From assembly GCF_002812485.1 (NCBI RefSeq), contig NZ_CP025003.1, positions 3,472,001 to 3,536,000 on the forward strand: 64,000 nucleotides of DNA. The letters are read 5' to 3'. Numbering within the stretch: position 1 is the stretch's first letter; every line of letters begins with the position of its first letter. Origin of the DNA: Dickeya fangzhongdai. Lineage in GTDB: Bacteria; Pseudomonadota; Gammaproteobacteria; Enterobacterales; Enterobacteriaceae. Positions 1 through 8,791 of this stretch are shown here, in pieces. The notes beneath the pieces were generated by a model. It was given only the letters and a program-made list of their open reading frames with translations, had not been told where the DNA came from and did no database searches. The position numbers were made by a program, and so were the translations under genes.

Positions 1-464
1 AGGCTACCCGTTTTCTGTGCGACGCCGGCGTGACCAACTCCATTCCTGATAACGCCACGGTATGCTGGGACCTGCGTTCGTCGCGGAATGACGCGATGGA
101 CGAGCTGAAAGCAAAAGTGATCCGCGCCATTGAGTACAGCGCGGCGGCTTACGGCGCAACGGCCGAGATCAAACTGCTAAAAGAGATTCCGGCGGCGGAT
201 ATTCATGACGACGCCACCGCGCTGATCAGCGCGGCGATCGTGGATGTGCTGGGCGAAGCCGGTCTGACCGCGCCCAAAAGCACCGCAGGCGGAGAAGACT
301 TCTTCTTCTATCCGCGCCTCAAGCCACAGATTAAAGCTGGCTTCTGGGGGCTGGGCACCAATCTCAAACCGGGGCTGCACCATCCGGACATGCATTTTGA
401 ATTATCGTCGCTGGAAACCGGCGTGCAGGTATTCAAACGCTGCGTGGAAAAGATGCTGGGATAA
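1..464 (+). CDS. M20-family amidohydrolase/peptidase, C-terminal part (cut by window edge)
   Basis: The reading frame is open from the first bases (in-frame residues ATRFLCDAGVTNSIPDN precede any start), so only about the last 154 residues are present. The segment GGEDFFFYPRLKP, followed by GLGTNL and PGLHHPDMHFE, matches the C-terminal metal-binding and catalytic region of M20 amidohydrolases (the ED and HHP..FE elements). These enzymes hydrolyse N-acyl or N-aminobenzoyl amino acids with two metal ions. The substrate cannot be told from this fragment. A strong hairpin follows within 10 bp of the stop. The family call is firm, the substrate is unknown. Confidence 0.8.
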   Translation, partial: ATRFLCDAGVTNSIPDNATVCWDLRSSRNDAMDELKAKVIRAIEYSAAAYGATAEIKLLKEIPAADIHDDATALISAAIVDVLGEAGLTAPKSTAGGEDFFFYPRLKPQIKAGFWGLGTNLKPGLHHPDMHFELSSLETGVQVFKRCVEKMLG

Positions 465-471
465 TATCAGG

Positions 472-497
472 GCGTCCCCGGCAATACGCCGGGGACG
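472..497. terminator. Bidirectional terminator hairpin between converging genes
   Basis: An 11-bp perfect stem, GCGTCCCCGGC paired with GCCGGGGACGC around a 5-nt loop, lies between the stop of the amidohydrolase (plus) and the stop of the lipoprotein gene (minus). The T-run is poor on both strands. Confidence 0.6.
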
Positions 498-517
498 CTT
501 ATCAGGAAAGGCACGAA

Positions 518-853
518 TTATTTAACCAGCGTCCACGAACCGTCTTCCCGAATAAAAGTAAAATTGACGATCTCTTTTTTGTTTCCAACCAGTGGCAATG
601 ACATATCCAAATCGACATTGCATTGATAGCCTTTATTTTCACTTCTGATGCAATTCAGCTTTTTTAACGAATTGATTTTAAGCACCATCTCATCATTAAA
701 AAGCGTGCCGACTTTTTTTTTAATTTCCTGATTAGTTTGAGCCACCATATCGTCAACCGCGTGCCGAATATCCTGCTCGGTCGGTTCGCTGCCGCCACAT
801 CCCGATAACACGACGGCAATCAACGCACAGAAAGCGGCTTTATTTATCATCAT
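518..853 (-). CDS. Small predicted lipoprotein
   Basis: A 111-residue protein begins MMINKAAFCALIAVVLSGC: a lipoprotein signal with the lipobox LSGC and Cys19 as the lipidation site. The mature part is about 90 residues, contains two more Cys (NCIRSENKGYQC) that could form a disulfide, and ends EDGSWTLVK. The start at 853 is chosen because AGGGA lies just upstream and the hydrophobic signal begins there; in-frame codons upstream reach 898. I do not recognise a named family. It is expected on the periplasmic side of the inner or outer membrane. It runs towards the M20 gene and is transcribed alone. Confidence 0.7.
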   Translation of the reverse strand: MMINKAAFCALIAVVLSGCGGSEPTEQDIRHAVDDMVAQTNQEIKKKVGTLFNDEMVLKINSLKKLNCIRSENKGYQCNVDLDMSLPLVGNKKEIVNFTFIREDGSWTLVK

Positions 854-888
854 CACAGACATCCCTATTAAAACGTGCATAAACCCGT

Positions 889-1020
889 CATACTTCAAGT
901 TGCAGGTACGTTGGCTGCGTTACTCGGCCCATTTCATGGGCTTCGCCCTAAAGGGCCAACGCGTTGCGTTGTTCAAAACGCAGCGCGTTTTGTCCTGCAA
1001 CTCGAATTATTTAGGGCATA
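889..1020. repeat. Intergenic palindromic repeat with terminal inverted repeats
   Basis: The left end CATACTTCAAGTTGCAGG and right end CCTGCAACTCGAATTATT are imperfect inverted repeats flanking about 95 bp. This end sequence is, from memory, typical of a repeat scattered between genes of Dickeya and relatives. Two overlapping ORFs (900-1214 and 1031-1342) that start in or near it have no recognisable protein features. It abuts the 5' end of the lipoprotein gene. Confidence 0.6.
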
Positions 1021-1601
1021 ACCCCTATAAATGCCTATTCAGCAGCAAAGCGGCATATCTGAATATACCTGTCGTTTTTCGCGTTGCAGACACGTTGCCA
1101 TCCTTTGCTTCCGGCATGGCCGCACGTATGCCGCCAGGGTTTCTTTCATCCGGCGACTGGCCTCCGCCTGTCGACGTAATAACCGCCGCCTGCCAGCCAG
1201 ACCATCAAAAATAAACAAATTATTCACATTACGATTACCGCTGAATAAACTGCACGACGGTATTATCATAAAGCCGACCAAACACATAGTCATTCTCTTC
1301 CCAGCTCTTGCAATGGAGCAAAAATCAATCAGACAACTATAAAAAATGGATCCCTATCACATTCATTTTTACAATATTGCGAGTGTTTCATAAATAAAAA
1401 TGACATAAATCTCTTTTCAAAATTAGAAAATAAAATAGATGATATTCACATCAGGTTAATTTTCAAAACAGCGGTTTATTTTTCTCGCCCTTTTTATTTT
1501 TTGCTCTATAGTAATCACGATACATTCAGGAAGTACCCGCTTTTATTTCTTTCTCTCAACTGAATGAGAGTCAATACCTGTGGGATTTACAAGGAGATTG
1601 T
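1021..1601 (+). promoter_or_regulatory. pelI upstream regulatory region (no gene seen)
   Basis: About 580 bp without a supported gene. From 1340 on it is markedly AT-rich, as expected for a pectinase promoter. A TATAGT hexamer at 1507-1512 could be a -10 box, but I see no good -35. TGTTTCAT at about 1384-1391 resembles one half of a KdgR box and TCACAT near 1446 resembles half a CRP site; neither has a convincing second half. The ribosome binding site AAGGAG lies 6 nt before the pelI start. Confidence 0.4.
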
Positions 1602-2636
1602 ATGTTTAAGTATGTAATACCTCTGTGTGCACTCACTCTGGCGGCACCGTCATTCGCCGCCCAAACCACACTGATGCTGTCCCAGAAAAGCGATGTTAAT
1701 TATCTGGGCTGGTCTACCGACGAAAGTAAAGTGGCGCGTCAGGAAGTTTATCGCGGCACCACCAGCAATCCTGACCTGCGTGAACGTATCGCCGTACTGG
1801 ACGCGGAAACCCGTACCTTTAAAGATGCCGACACCAATAGCGGCCTCAACTACTGGTACTGGGTGGACGTAGTAAGCGAAGACCAGGCTCAGATCGAATC
1901 AAATGCCGTCACCACCGCGCCGAACACCGGCCCGCTGCGCGCAGCGAAAGCCAGTTCCGAGTGTAAGCCGGGCGCCACATTCGAAAACCGCACGGTGGAC
2001 TGCGGCGGCGTGACCATCGGCACCTCCTGCCCGAATGACAGCGATAAACAAAAACCGCTGATCATTCTGAAAAACGCCACGGTGAAAAACCTGCGTATTT
2101 CCGCCTCCGGCGGCGCGGACGGCATTCACTGCGACAGCGGCAACTGCACCATTGAAAACGTGATCTGGGAAGACATCTGCGAAGATGCCGCAACCAATAA
2201 CGGCAAAACCATGACCATCGTCGGCGGGATCGCGCATAACGCCAAAAATGGTTACGGCGGCAAGCCGGACAAAGTGCTGCAGCACAATTCCAAAAACAGC
2301 ACCACGGTGGTGAAAGGCAACTTCACCCTGACCGGTGAACACGGGAAATTGTGGCGCTCCTGCGGCGACTGCTCCAACAACGGCGGCCCGCGTTTCCTGA
2401 CCGTTACCAGCGCTACCGTTAACGGCACCATTGACAGCATCGCCGGCGTTAACCGCAACTACGGTGACGTGGCAACCATCAGTGGTCTGAAAATCAAAGA
2501 CTACAAAGAAGGCAAACCGCCAGTCTGCGAAGAGTTCAAAGGCGTGGTGAAAGGCCAGGGAACATCAGAGAAGTACGGTGAAAAATGGGACACCGCCAAC
2601 TGTAAGGTTAGCCGTTCAGGCGTCAGCAAACTCTGA
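1602..2636 (+). CDS. pelI: Pectate lyase PelI (PL3) with N-terminal fibronectin-like domain
   Basis: This 344-residue secreted protein starts with a Sec signal peptide (MFKYVIPLCALTLAAPSFA). Residues of roughly 20-105 form a fibronectin type III-like domain (VNYLGWSTDESKVARQEVYRG ... NYWYWVDVV region). Residues of roughly 115-335 form the pectate lyase 3 beta-helix with repeated Asn/Gly-rich turns (GGADGIHCDSGNCTIENV, GGIAHNAKNGYGG) and several Cys. Length and two-domain layout match PelI of Dickeya. PL3 enzymes cleave polygalacturonate by beta-elimination with calcium, outside the cell; Dickeya PelI is exported by the Out type II system (known of the family). Single-gene transcript with its own terminator. 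Pectin-dependent control through KdgR is likely but only half-sites are visible here. Confidence 0.95.
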   Translation: MFKYVIPLCALTLAAPSFAAQTTLMLSQKSDVNYLGWSTDESKVARQEVYRGTTSNPDLRERIAVLDAETRTFKDADTNSGLNYWYWVDVVSEDQAQIESNAVTTAPNTGPLRAAKASSECKPGATFENRTVDCGGVTIGTSCPNDSDKQKPLIILKNATVKNLRISASGGADGIHCDSGNCTIENVIWEDICEDAATNNGKTMTIVGGIAHNAKNGYGGKPDKVLQHNSKNSTTVVKGNFTLTGEHGKLWRSCGDCSNNGGPRFLTVTSATVNGTIDSIAGVNRNYGDVATISGLKIKDYKEGKPPVCEEFKGVVKGQGTSEKYGEKWDTANCKVSRSGVSKL

Positions 2637-2693
2637 CAGGGTCGTCTGACCGGTTGAAACACAACACGGGCTTCCTGGCGTATCAACCAGACA

Positions 2694-2722
2694 AGACCGG
2701 GCTACCCGCCCGGTCTTTTTTA
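2694..2722 (+). terminator. pelI rho-independent terminator
   Basis: A 9-bp stem AGACCGGGC / GCCCGGTCT with a 5-nt loop is followed by a T-run, 58 bp after the pelI stop. Confidence 0.85.
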
Positions 2723-2738
2723 TTGTCAGTGACCGAGG

Positions 2739-3824
2739 TCACTCCGCTACACGGGCCGCCTGCGCCTCTACCCGGCGTATCGCCTGACGCACCTGCTGCT
2801 CCGTCACAGTAAACGGCATCGTTGCCATATCCGGCGCATCAACCGATGCGCGAACGATCGCCGTCAGTTCCTCCTCCGACAAATCCGGGCAGATCGCCGC
2901 CAGCGTCAACGGCACCGCACAGGCCTGAGCCAGCCGAATCGCCGCCAGCAATTCTTCATCGCTGCGCTGCTCCAGCGCCAGCAGGCACAGATTGCCGAAG
3001 CCGACCAGCAGGCCGTGGCCGAATTCGCGGGTCTTGTCGCAGACGGTAAACCCTTCGTACAACGCATGGGCCGCCGCCGCGTGCGCGCCGCTGGCCATCA
3101 GCGAGGTCAGCCCGGCGAACAGGAAGATAGCGTCCAGCACCTGATCGAGCGCGTCGTTGTGCTGCCCGGCCGTCACGGCGCGGCAGGCTTCCTCGCCGTA
3201 CTGTTCGATCAACCGAAAGCAGATTTCACTGTTGGCGCGCGACGACGCGGCAAAACCGCTGTCGTTGCCGCCGTTATCGATAGCACGAAACTCATACCAC
3301 TTCGCCAGCGTATCCCCCAGCCCGGCGGCCAGCCAGCGCAGCGGCGCCCGCGCCAGCAGCGCACTGTCGATCACTACCGCCGCCGGCGCTACCGGCAGGT
3401 GGTGCAAATCGTGGAAATGACCGTCGTCGTGATAACGAACCGACAGCGGCGTCACGGCGGCGCAGGTCGCGGCAATCGTCGGCAACGTCACCACCGGAAT
3501 GCCGCACTGGAACGCCACCGCTTTACCGGTGTCCAGCGCCTTGCCGCCGCCTACCGCCAGCAACACATCGCTGTCGGTTTCGCGCACCCGCGCGCACAGC
3601 CGCTCAATCTGACTGACGCTGCACTGCTCGCCAGACCACTCCACCGCGGTCAGCGTCACCCCAGACTGCCGCAGTTGTTCGATAATCAGAGTCTGCGCCG
3701 CCGCCAGCGCCTGATGCCCTCCCGCGACCAACACCCGACTACCGAGACGGGCGCAAATCCCGCCCAACTGTTGACTGACTCCGGCGCCACGCAACACCGT
3801 GGCCGGAAAGAAAACCTGCTGCAT
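2739..3824 (-). CDS. Iron-containing alcohol dehydrogenase family, HcxA (YbdH)-like oxidoreductase
   Basis: A 361-residue member of the glycerol dehydrogenase/HcxA group. The NAD-binding loop reads VGGGKALDTGKAV near residue 90, followed by the family signature VVTLPTIAATCAAVTPLSV. Probable metal ligands are Asp in GLGDTLAKWYE, His in AAAHALYEGF and His in EFGHGLLVGFG. HcxA of E. coli reduces 2-oxo acids such as 2-oxobutyrate to hydroxy acids; true glycerol dehydrogenases are close relatives. The VTPLSV segment favours HcxA-like over GldA. It is transcribed away from the GNAT gene and towards pelI. Substrate is inferred from the family only. Confidence 0.8.
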   Translation of the reverse strand: MQQVFFPATVLRGAGVSQQLGGICARLGSRVLVAGGHQALAAAQTLIIEQLRQSGVTLTAVEWSGEQCSVSQIERLCARVRETDSDVLLAVGGGKALDTGKAVAFQCGIPVVTLPTIAATCAAVTPLSVRYHDDGHFHDLHHLPVAPAAVVIDSALLARAPLRWLAAGLGDTLAKWYEFRAIDNGGNDSGFAASSRANSEICFRLIEQYGEEACRAVTAGQHNDALDQVLDAIFLFAGLTSLMASGAHAAAAHALYEGFTVCDKTREFGHGLLVGFGNLCLLALEQRSDEELLAAIRLAQACAVPLTLAAICPDLSEEELTAIVRASVDAPDMATMPFTVTEQQVRQAIRRVEAQAARVAE

Positions 3825-4077
3825 TATGATAATTCCTGCCTGCTGTGGTTATAAAAAGTGTTATGAATAACAAATCATTACTACACTACAAAACCACACA
3901 CCGGGCACCATATCATTGTCTTATCCACTTTTGCCTCGGGCCGGCAGGCGCAGTCCGCCATGAACGCACAGGCTGCCCCCTTGTCGGCTTATACCCAAGC
4001 GCATCAGCACTGGCACCGCCGGGTTCAGCGCCATCGCGCCCGATGACGGCTACTGCCCATTGACCGGGAGAAAGACC

Positions 4078-4554
4078 ATGTTTTCGATCAGAGAAATACA
4101 GCCTGCGGATAGCGAACAGGTTATCGCCTTGCATTTCGCCGGCTTGCGGGAAAGCGGCTCGCTGTCTCCTGATACGTCGCTGGACGCCGATTTGTACGCC
4201 ATTGCCGAGCACTACCCTCAACACCGCGCCCGTTTTCTTGTCGCCGTCACGACGGAAGCAGAACCGGAATATGTGATTGGCATGGGGGCGATCCGCCTGC
4301 TGTCCGACTCGGTTTGCGAGATTAAACGAATGCGGGTGGCCGCCGGATTTAGACAGGGCGGCATCGCTCAGGCGATTTTGGATCAGCTATTCGCGTTTGC
4401 GCAGAGCATCGACGGCGTCCGATCAATGATTCTGGACACCGCCGAAGCGCAGACCGCCGCCCAGCGTCTTTATGAAAAAAACGGTTTCGTTCTGGATTCC
4501 CGCAAAGATATCGGTGGGATAGCGAGCCTGATCTATAAAAAAACCCTGCGGTAG
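4078..4554 (+). CDS. GNAT-family N-acetyltransferase
   Basis: A 158-residue single-domain acetyltransferase. The acetyl-CoA-binding motif A is EIKRMRVAAGFRQGGIAQAIL (the RxxGxA loop appears as RQGGIA), followed by the typical C-terminal YEKNGFVLDSR. The start at 4078 has GGGAGAAAG as ribosome binding site; an in-frame start 6 codons earlier lacks one. The acceptor substrate is unknown. Preceded by about 250 bp of non-coding DNA in which I see no clear promoter, and followed by a terminator facing the end of hutU. Confidence 0.8.
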   Translation: MFSIREIQPADSEQVIALHFAGLRESGSLSPDTSLDADLYAIAEHYPQHRARFLVAVTTEAEPEYVIGMGAIRLLSDSVCEIKRMRVAAGFRQGGIAQAILDQLFAFAQSIDGVRSMILDTAEAQTAAQRLYEKNGFVLDSRKDIGGIASLIYKKTLR

Positions 4555-4582
4555 CGCGGCACGTCCGTAGTCGGTCATAGAA

Positions 4583-4608
4583 GGACGGTCTGCCGACCGC
4601 CCTTTTTT
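4583..4608 (+). terminator. Terminator after GNAT gene
   Basis: A hairpin of GGACGGTC with GACCGCCC (one mismatch, 3-nt loop) followed by TTTTTT. It lies between the convergent GNAT and hutU stops. Confidence 0.7.
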
Positions 4609-4625
4609 AGCGCCTGATTTTTACT

Positions 4626-6326
4626 TCACTCGTGCGACTTCACCATCGGCAAATTCAACTGATGCGCCGCCGAACAGGCTTTAGCAACGTCGTAACCCGC
4701 ATCGGCATGGCGCATCACCCCGGTAGCAGGGTCGTTCCACAGCACCCGCGCCAGCCGGGCATCGGCCTGTTCGCTGCCGTCGCAGACGATCACCATCCCG
4801 GCGTGCTGGGAGAAGCCCATGCCGACGCCGCCGCCGTGATGCAGGCTGACCCAGGTGGCGCCGCCCGCCGTATTCAGCAGCGCGTTGAGCAGCGGCCAGT
4901 CGGACACCGCGTCCGAACCGTCCTGCATCGCTTCCGTTTCCCGGTTGGGCGAGGCCACCGAGCCGCAGTCCAGGTGGTCGCGGCCGATAACGATCGGCGC
5001 TTTCAGCTCACCGTTGCGCACCATCTCGTTGAACGCCAGCCCGGCCAGATGCCGTTCCCCCAGCCCCAGCCAGCAGATGCGCGACGGCAGTCCCTGAAAA
5101 GCGATACGCTCGCGCGCCATGTCCAGCCAGCGGTGCAGATGGTGATTATCCGGAAACAGCGCCTTCAACTTCGCGTCGGTCTTGTAGATGTCCTCTGGAT
5201 CGCCGGACAGCGCCACCCAGCGGAACGGCCCCTTGCCTTCGCAAAACAGCGGGCGGATATAGGCCGGGACGAAACCGGGGAAATCAAAGGCGTCGCGCAC
5301 GCCTTCATCAAACGCGCGCTGGCGGATATTGTTGCCGTAATCTACGGTGGGCACGCCCATGTGGCAAAAATCCAGCATCGCCTGCACATGCACCGCCATC
5401 GAGGCGCAGGCGGCTTTCATCACCCCCTCCGGGTCGCTGATGCGTTCCTGTTGCCAGCGTGCCACGCTCCAGCCCACCGGCAGATAACCGTTGAGCGGAT
5501 CGTGGGCGGAAGTCTGATCGGTAACGATATCCGGTTTCATGCCGCCGGCTTTGGCGCGTTTCACCAGCTCCGGCAACACCTCGGCGGCGTTACCCAGCAG
5601 GCCGACGGAGATGGCTTTTTTCTGTGCACAGGCATCGGCGAGCATCGCCAGCGCGTCGTCGATGCTGTCGGTCTTGTAATCCAGATAGCGGGTGCGCAGC
5701 CGAAAATCGATGCGGGATTCCTGACACTCCACCGCCAGCACCGATGCTCCGGCCAGCACGCCGGCCAGCGGCTGGGCGCCGCCCATGCCGCCGAGACCGG
5801 CGGTGAGGATCCATTTGCCGCTCAGGTCGCCGTGATAATGCTGGCGGCCGGCTTCGGCGAAGGTTTCATAGGTACCCTGCACGATGCCCTGCGCGCCGAT
5901 GTAAATCCACGATCCGGCGGTCATCTGGCCGTACATCATCAGCCCGGCCTTATCCAGTTCATGGAAGTATTCCCAGGTGGCCCAGTGCGGCACCAGATTC
6001 GAGTTGGCGATCAGTACCCGGGGGGCGTCGGCGTGGGTGCGAAACACCCCGACCGGCTTGCCGGACTGTACCAGCAGGGTTTCATCCGCTTTCAGCTGGC
6101 GCAGGCTAGTCAGAATGGCGTCAAAGCAGGCCCAGTTGCGCGCCGCCTTGCCGATGCCGCCGTACACCACCAGATCCTCCGGGCGCTCGGCCACATCCGG
6201 GTCGAGGTTGTTCTGGATCATGCGGTAGGCGGCTTCGATCAGCCAGTTTTCACAGTGCAGTTCAGTTCCGTGCGGCGCACGCACGACACGGGCAACAGAA
6301 GACGTAGTCGAAGAAGAGGTGGTCAT
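4626..6326 (-). CDS. hutU: Urocanate hydratase
   Basis: A 566-residue protein of full length for urocanase. It adds water to urocanate to give 4-imidazolone-5-propionate, step 2 of histidine breakdown, with tightly bound NAD. Family hallmarks: [16 protein letters not shown] near residue 175 (NAD-binding), [13 protein letters not shown] near 270, and [20 protein letters not shown] near 400 with the conserved [10 protein letters not shown] stretch. The start at 6326 follows AAGGAATCC; an upstream in-frame extension overlaps hutH and is not needed. It lies 13 bp downstream of hutH and is surely co-transcribed with it from the HutC-controlled promoter at about 7910. Confidence 0.97.
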   Translation of the reverse strand: MTTSSSTTSSVARVVRAPHGTELHCENWLIEAAYRMIQNNLDPDVAERPEDLVVYGGIGKAARNWACFDAILTSLRQLKADETLLVQSGKPVGVFRTHADAPRVLIANSNLVPHWATWEYFHELDKAGLMMYGQMTAGSWIYIGAQGIVQGTYETFAEAGRQHYHGDLSGKWILTAGLGGMGGAQPLAGVLAGASVLAVECQESRIDFRLRTRYLDYKTDSIDDALAMLADACAQKKAISVGLLGNAAEVLPELVKRAKAGGMKPDIVTDQTSAHDPLNGYLPVGWSVARWQQERISDPEGVMKAACASMAVHVQAMLDFCHMGVPTVDYGNNIRQRAFDEGVRDAFDFPGFVPAYIRPLFCEGKGPFRWVALSGDPEDIYKTDAKLKALFPDNHHLHRWLDMARERIAFQGLPSRICWLGLGERHLAGLAFNEMVRNGELKAPIVIGRDHLDCGSVASPNRETEAMQDGSDAVSDWPLLNALLNTAGGATWVSLHHGGGVGMGFSQHAGMVIVCDGSEQADARLARVLWNDPATGVMRHADAGYDVAKACSAAHQLNLPMVKSHE

Positions 6327-6339
6327 GGCGGATTCCTTA

Positions 6340-7896
6340 TCAAACGAGCGCCGGTTCGGCGGCATAACTGGGCAATAATGCGGTGATGACGGACGGCCAG
6401 CGCTCACGGCTGGCCCACTGGCGCATCAGGTCAATATCGGTCGCCATCAGGCGGTCGCGGTCCAGAAAAGCGACCTGTTCACGCACCTGCGTCAGTTCGC
6501 GCTCCAGCAACGGCGAGCTTTTCAGCGGACGATGGAAATCGATGCCCTGCGCGGCGGCCATCGCTTCAATTCCCACCACGGTGGCGGTGTTAAAGCACAT
6601 GCTGCCGAGACGGCGGGCGGCGTAGGTCGCCATCGATACATGGTCTTCCTGATTGGCGGAGGTGGGCAGGCTGTCCACGCTGCCGGGATGGGCCAGCGAC
6701 TTGTTCTCCGACGCCAGCGCGGCGGCGGTTACCTGGGCGATCATGAAGCCGGAGTTGACGCCGCCGTCGTTAACCAGAAACGGCGGCAGCCCGGACAGCG
6801 TGCTGTCGAGCAGCAGCGCCATACGCCGTTCGGAAATCGCGCCGATCTCCGCCACCGCCAGCGCGATGATGTCGGCGGCGAACGCCACCGGTTCGGCGTG
6901 GAAATTACCGCCGGAGATCACCTCGTCGGTTTCCGGAAACACCAGCGGATTATCCGACGCGGCGTTGGCTTCGATGCGCAACACGCGGGCGGCGTGCTGT
7001 AGATTGTCCAGACACGCGCCCATTACCTGCGGCACGCAGCGAATGGAGTACGGGTCCTGTACCCGGCCGCAGTTGACGTGCGACTGCAAAATTTCGCTGT
7101 CCGTCAGCAAGGCGCTGACCGCCGCCGCTACCGCAATCTGTCCCTGCTGGCCGCGCGCCTGATGGATGCGGGCGTCAAACGGCTTCACCGAGCCTTTGAT
7201 CGCCTCCAGCGACAACGCGCCGGCCACCAGCCCGGCGGCAAACACTTTCTCGGCCTCGAACAGCCCGCGCAGCGCCAGCGCGGTGGATACCTGGGTGCCG
7301 TTGAGCAGCGCCAGCCCCTCTTTCGGCCCCAGCACCAGCGGTTCGACGCCGGCCCGCGCCAGCCCGTCGGCCGCCGGGATCAGCACGCCGTCGACCCGCG
7401 CCTGCCCTTCTCCCAGCAGCAGCAGCGACAGATGCGCCAGCGGCGCCAGATCGCCGCTGGCGCCTACCGAGCCTTTCTCCGGAATGCAGGGCATCACCCC
7501 GGCGTTGAACAGCGCCAGCAAGGTATCGATCACCTGCAACCGTACCCCGGAATGCCCGCGCGCCAGGCTGACGACTTTAGTCGCCATCACCAGACGCAGC
7601 ACGTCATCCGGCAGCAGGTCGCCGATGCCCACGCTGTGCGACAGCACCAGATTGCGTTGCAGCTCCGCCAGCCGGTCCGCCGGAATGCGGGTCTGGGCCA
7701 GCTTGCCAAAACCGGTGTTGATGCCATAGACCACCCGGTCCTGACGGATAATGCCCTGCACCGTTTCCTGCGCCGCCGCGACCGCCGCGCGCGCCTGCGC
7801 TTCCAGCGTCAGGGTAACCTCTCCCTGATAAATGGCGCGCAGCGTGGCGAGGTCCACCGCGCCGGGCGTCAGGCAATAGCTTCGGGTTTGTGACAT
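6340..7896 (-). CDS. hutH: Histidine ammonia-lyase
   Basis: A 518-residue enzyme that removes ammonia from L-histidine to form urocanate, step 1 of the hut pathway, in the cytoplasm. The MIO-forming triad A146-S147-G148 is present in [15 protein letters not shown]. Also present are the catalytic Tyr in [10 protein letters not shown] (about Y57), His in LVLSHSVG, Asn in [16 protein letters not shown], and NQEDHVSM near the C terminus. First gene of hutHU. Its ribosome binding region overlaps a HutC-like operator, so repressor and ribosome/RNA polymerase sites are almost superposed. A second HAL homologue at 21032-22534 lacks the triad; this one is the functional lyase. Confidence 0.97.
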   Translation of the reverse strand: MSQTRSYCLTPGAVDLATLRAIYQGEVTLTLEAQARAAVAAAQETVQGIIRQDRVVYGINTGFGKLAQTRIPADRLAELQRNLVLSHSVGIGDLLPDDVLRLVMATKVVSLARGHSGVRLQVIDTLLALFNAGVMPCIPEKGSVGASGDLAPLAHLSLLLLGEGQARVDGVLIPAADGLARAGVEPLVLGPKEGLALLNGTQVSTALALRGLFEAEKVFAAGLVAGALSLEAIKGSVKPFDARIHQARGQQGQIAVAAAVSALLTDSEILQSHVNCGRVQDPYSIRCVPQVMGACLDNLQHAARVLRIEANAASDNPLVFPETDEVISGGNFHAEPVAFAADIIALAVAEIGAISERRMALLLDSTLSGLPPFLVNDGGVNSGFMIAQVTAAALASENKSLAHPGSVDSLPTSANQEDHVSMATYAARRLGSMCFNTATVVGIEAMAAAQGIDFHRPLKSSPLLERELTQVREQVAFLDRDRLMATDIDLMRQWASRERWPSVITALLPSYAAEPALV

Positions 7897-7905
7897 ATAT
7901 CTAAT

Positions 7906-7920
7906 CCTGTATAGACAAGT
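7906..7920 (-). promoter_or_regulatory. HutC-like operator in front of hutHU
   Basis: On the minus strand the sequence reads ACTTGTCTATACAGG, ending 10 bp before the hutH start codon. It matches the HutC operator type CTTGTATAGACAAG and shares TTGTCTATACAGGATT with the site in front of hutC. HutC is a GntR-family repressor released by urocanate (known of the family). Confidence 0.8.
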
Positions 7921-8005
7921 AGAACTAAAAAAATCCGGCTGACGTATTTTCCATTATCCAGCCGGTACGCATGTCTCATCCTGCATTCCCCGGCAGACGG
8001 GCCGC

Positions 8006-8791
8006 TCAATGCGCAAGCGCCTGCAGGGTTTCACTGCGAATCTCTTCCGTCACCCGCGCTTTCAGCGCCATAAATTCCGGCGAGGTTTTAAGGGTATAGT
8101 CTCTCGGCCAGGGAAAATCCACCGCCACTTCGGTTTTAATACGCCCCGGCCGGGCGCTGAAAATCGCCACCTTGTTAGCCATAAAAATCGCCTCATCGAT
8201 GTCGTGGGTGACAAATAACACCGTCTTGCGCGACGACTCCCACACCGACAACAGCAGTTCCTGCATCATGACGCGGGTCTGGTTATCCAGCGCGCCGAAC
8301 GGCTCATCCATCAGCAGCACTTTCGGGTCGTTAGCCAGCGCACGGGCAATGGCGGTGCGCTGCTGCATACCGCCGGAAAGCTGGCGCGGATAGTGGTGTT
8401 CGAATCCGTGCAGCCCCACCTGATGCAGGTAATAATCGCTGCGTTCACGCTGCTGCGCCTTGCTGATGCCGCGCTCCTGCAAACCGAAACAGATGTTCTC
8501 GCGTACCGTCAGCCACGGAAACAGGGTGTAGCTCTGGAACACCATGCCGCGATCGGCGCCGGGGCCGTCCACCAGCGCGCCGTCCAGCCACACCTCGCCG
8601 CGGGTCGGCGCGTCCAGCCCGGCGATGATGCGCAGCAAGGTCGACTTGCCGCAGCCGGACGGCCCCAAAATGGTGACGAAGTCGTTTTCATGCACCTGAT
8701 AGTCGATGGGCTGCAACGCTGGGATCGCCTCCCCGTGCGGACCGGTGAACACCCGCTCCACCTGACGAATGGTCAGTTTGCTGTATTTCAT
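8006..8791 (-). CDS. ABC transporter ATPase, NitT/TauT (nitrate/sulfonate/taurine) family
   Basis: A 261-residue ABC ATPase with Walker A GPSGCGKS, signature LSGGMQQR, Walker B VLLMDEPFGALD and the H-loop FVTHDIDEA. The start at 8791 gives MKYSKLTIRQVE and a 4-bp ATGA overlap with the permease gene; a longer in-frame ORF to 9202 runs through the permease gene in another frame and is not real. It powers import together with the two upstream genes. The GALD sequence is typical of SsuB/TauB-like ATPases. The HutC-like operator in front of the operon suggests the substrate is histidine, urocanate or a related imidazole, not a sulfonate; that is inference. Confidence 0.88.
   Translation of the reverse strand: MKYSKLTIRQVERVFTGPHGEAIPALQPIDYQVHENDFVTILGPSGCGKSTLLRIIAGLDAPTRGEVWLDGALVDGPGADRGMVFQSYTLFPWLTVRENICFGLQERGISKAQQRERSDYYLHQVGLHGFEHHYPRQLSGGMQQRTAIARALANDPKVLLMDEPFGALDNQTRVMMQELLLSVWESSRKTVLFVTHDIDEAIFMANKVAIFSARPGRIKTEVAVDFPWPRDYTLKTSPEFMALKARVTEEIRSETLQALAH

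Noticed and set aside
1031..1342. Overlapping ORFs of about 100 codons upstream of pelI
   Set aside because: They lie in repeat-like and promoter DNA; no ribosome site or protein features.
1380..1400. KdgR box before pelI
   Set aside because: Only TGTTTCAT fits; no partner half at the right spacing.
4632..6386. 584-codon plus-strand ORF opposite hutU
   Set aside because: Antisense shadow of the GC-rich hutU gene; its translation is rich in His/Gln/Arg and shows no domain.
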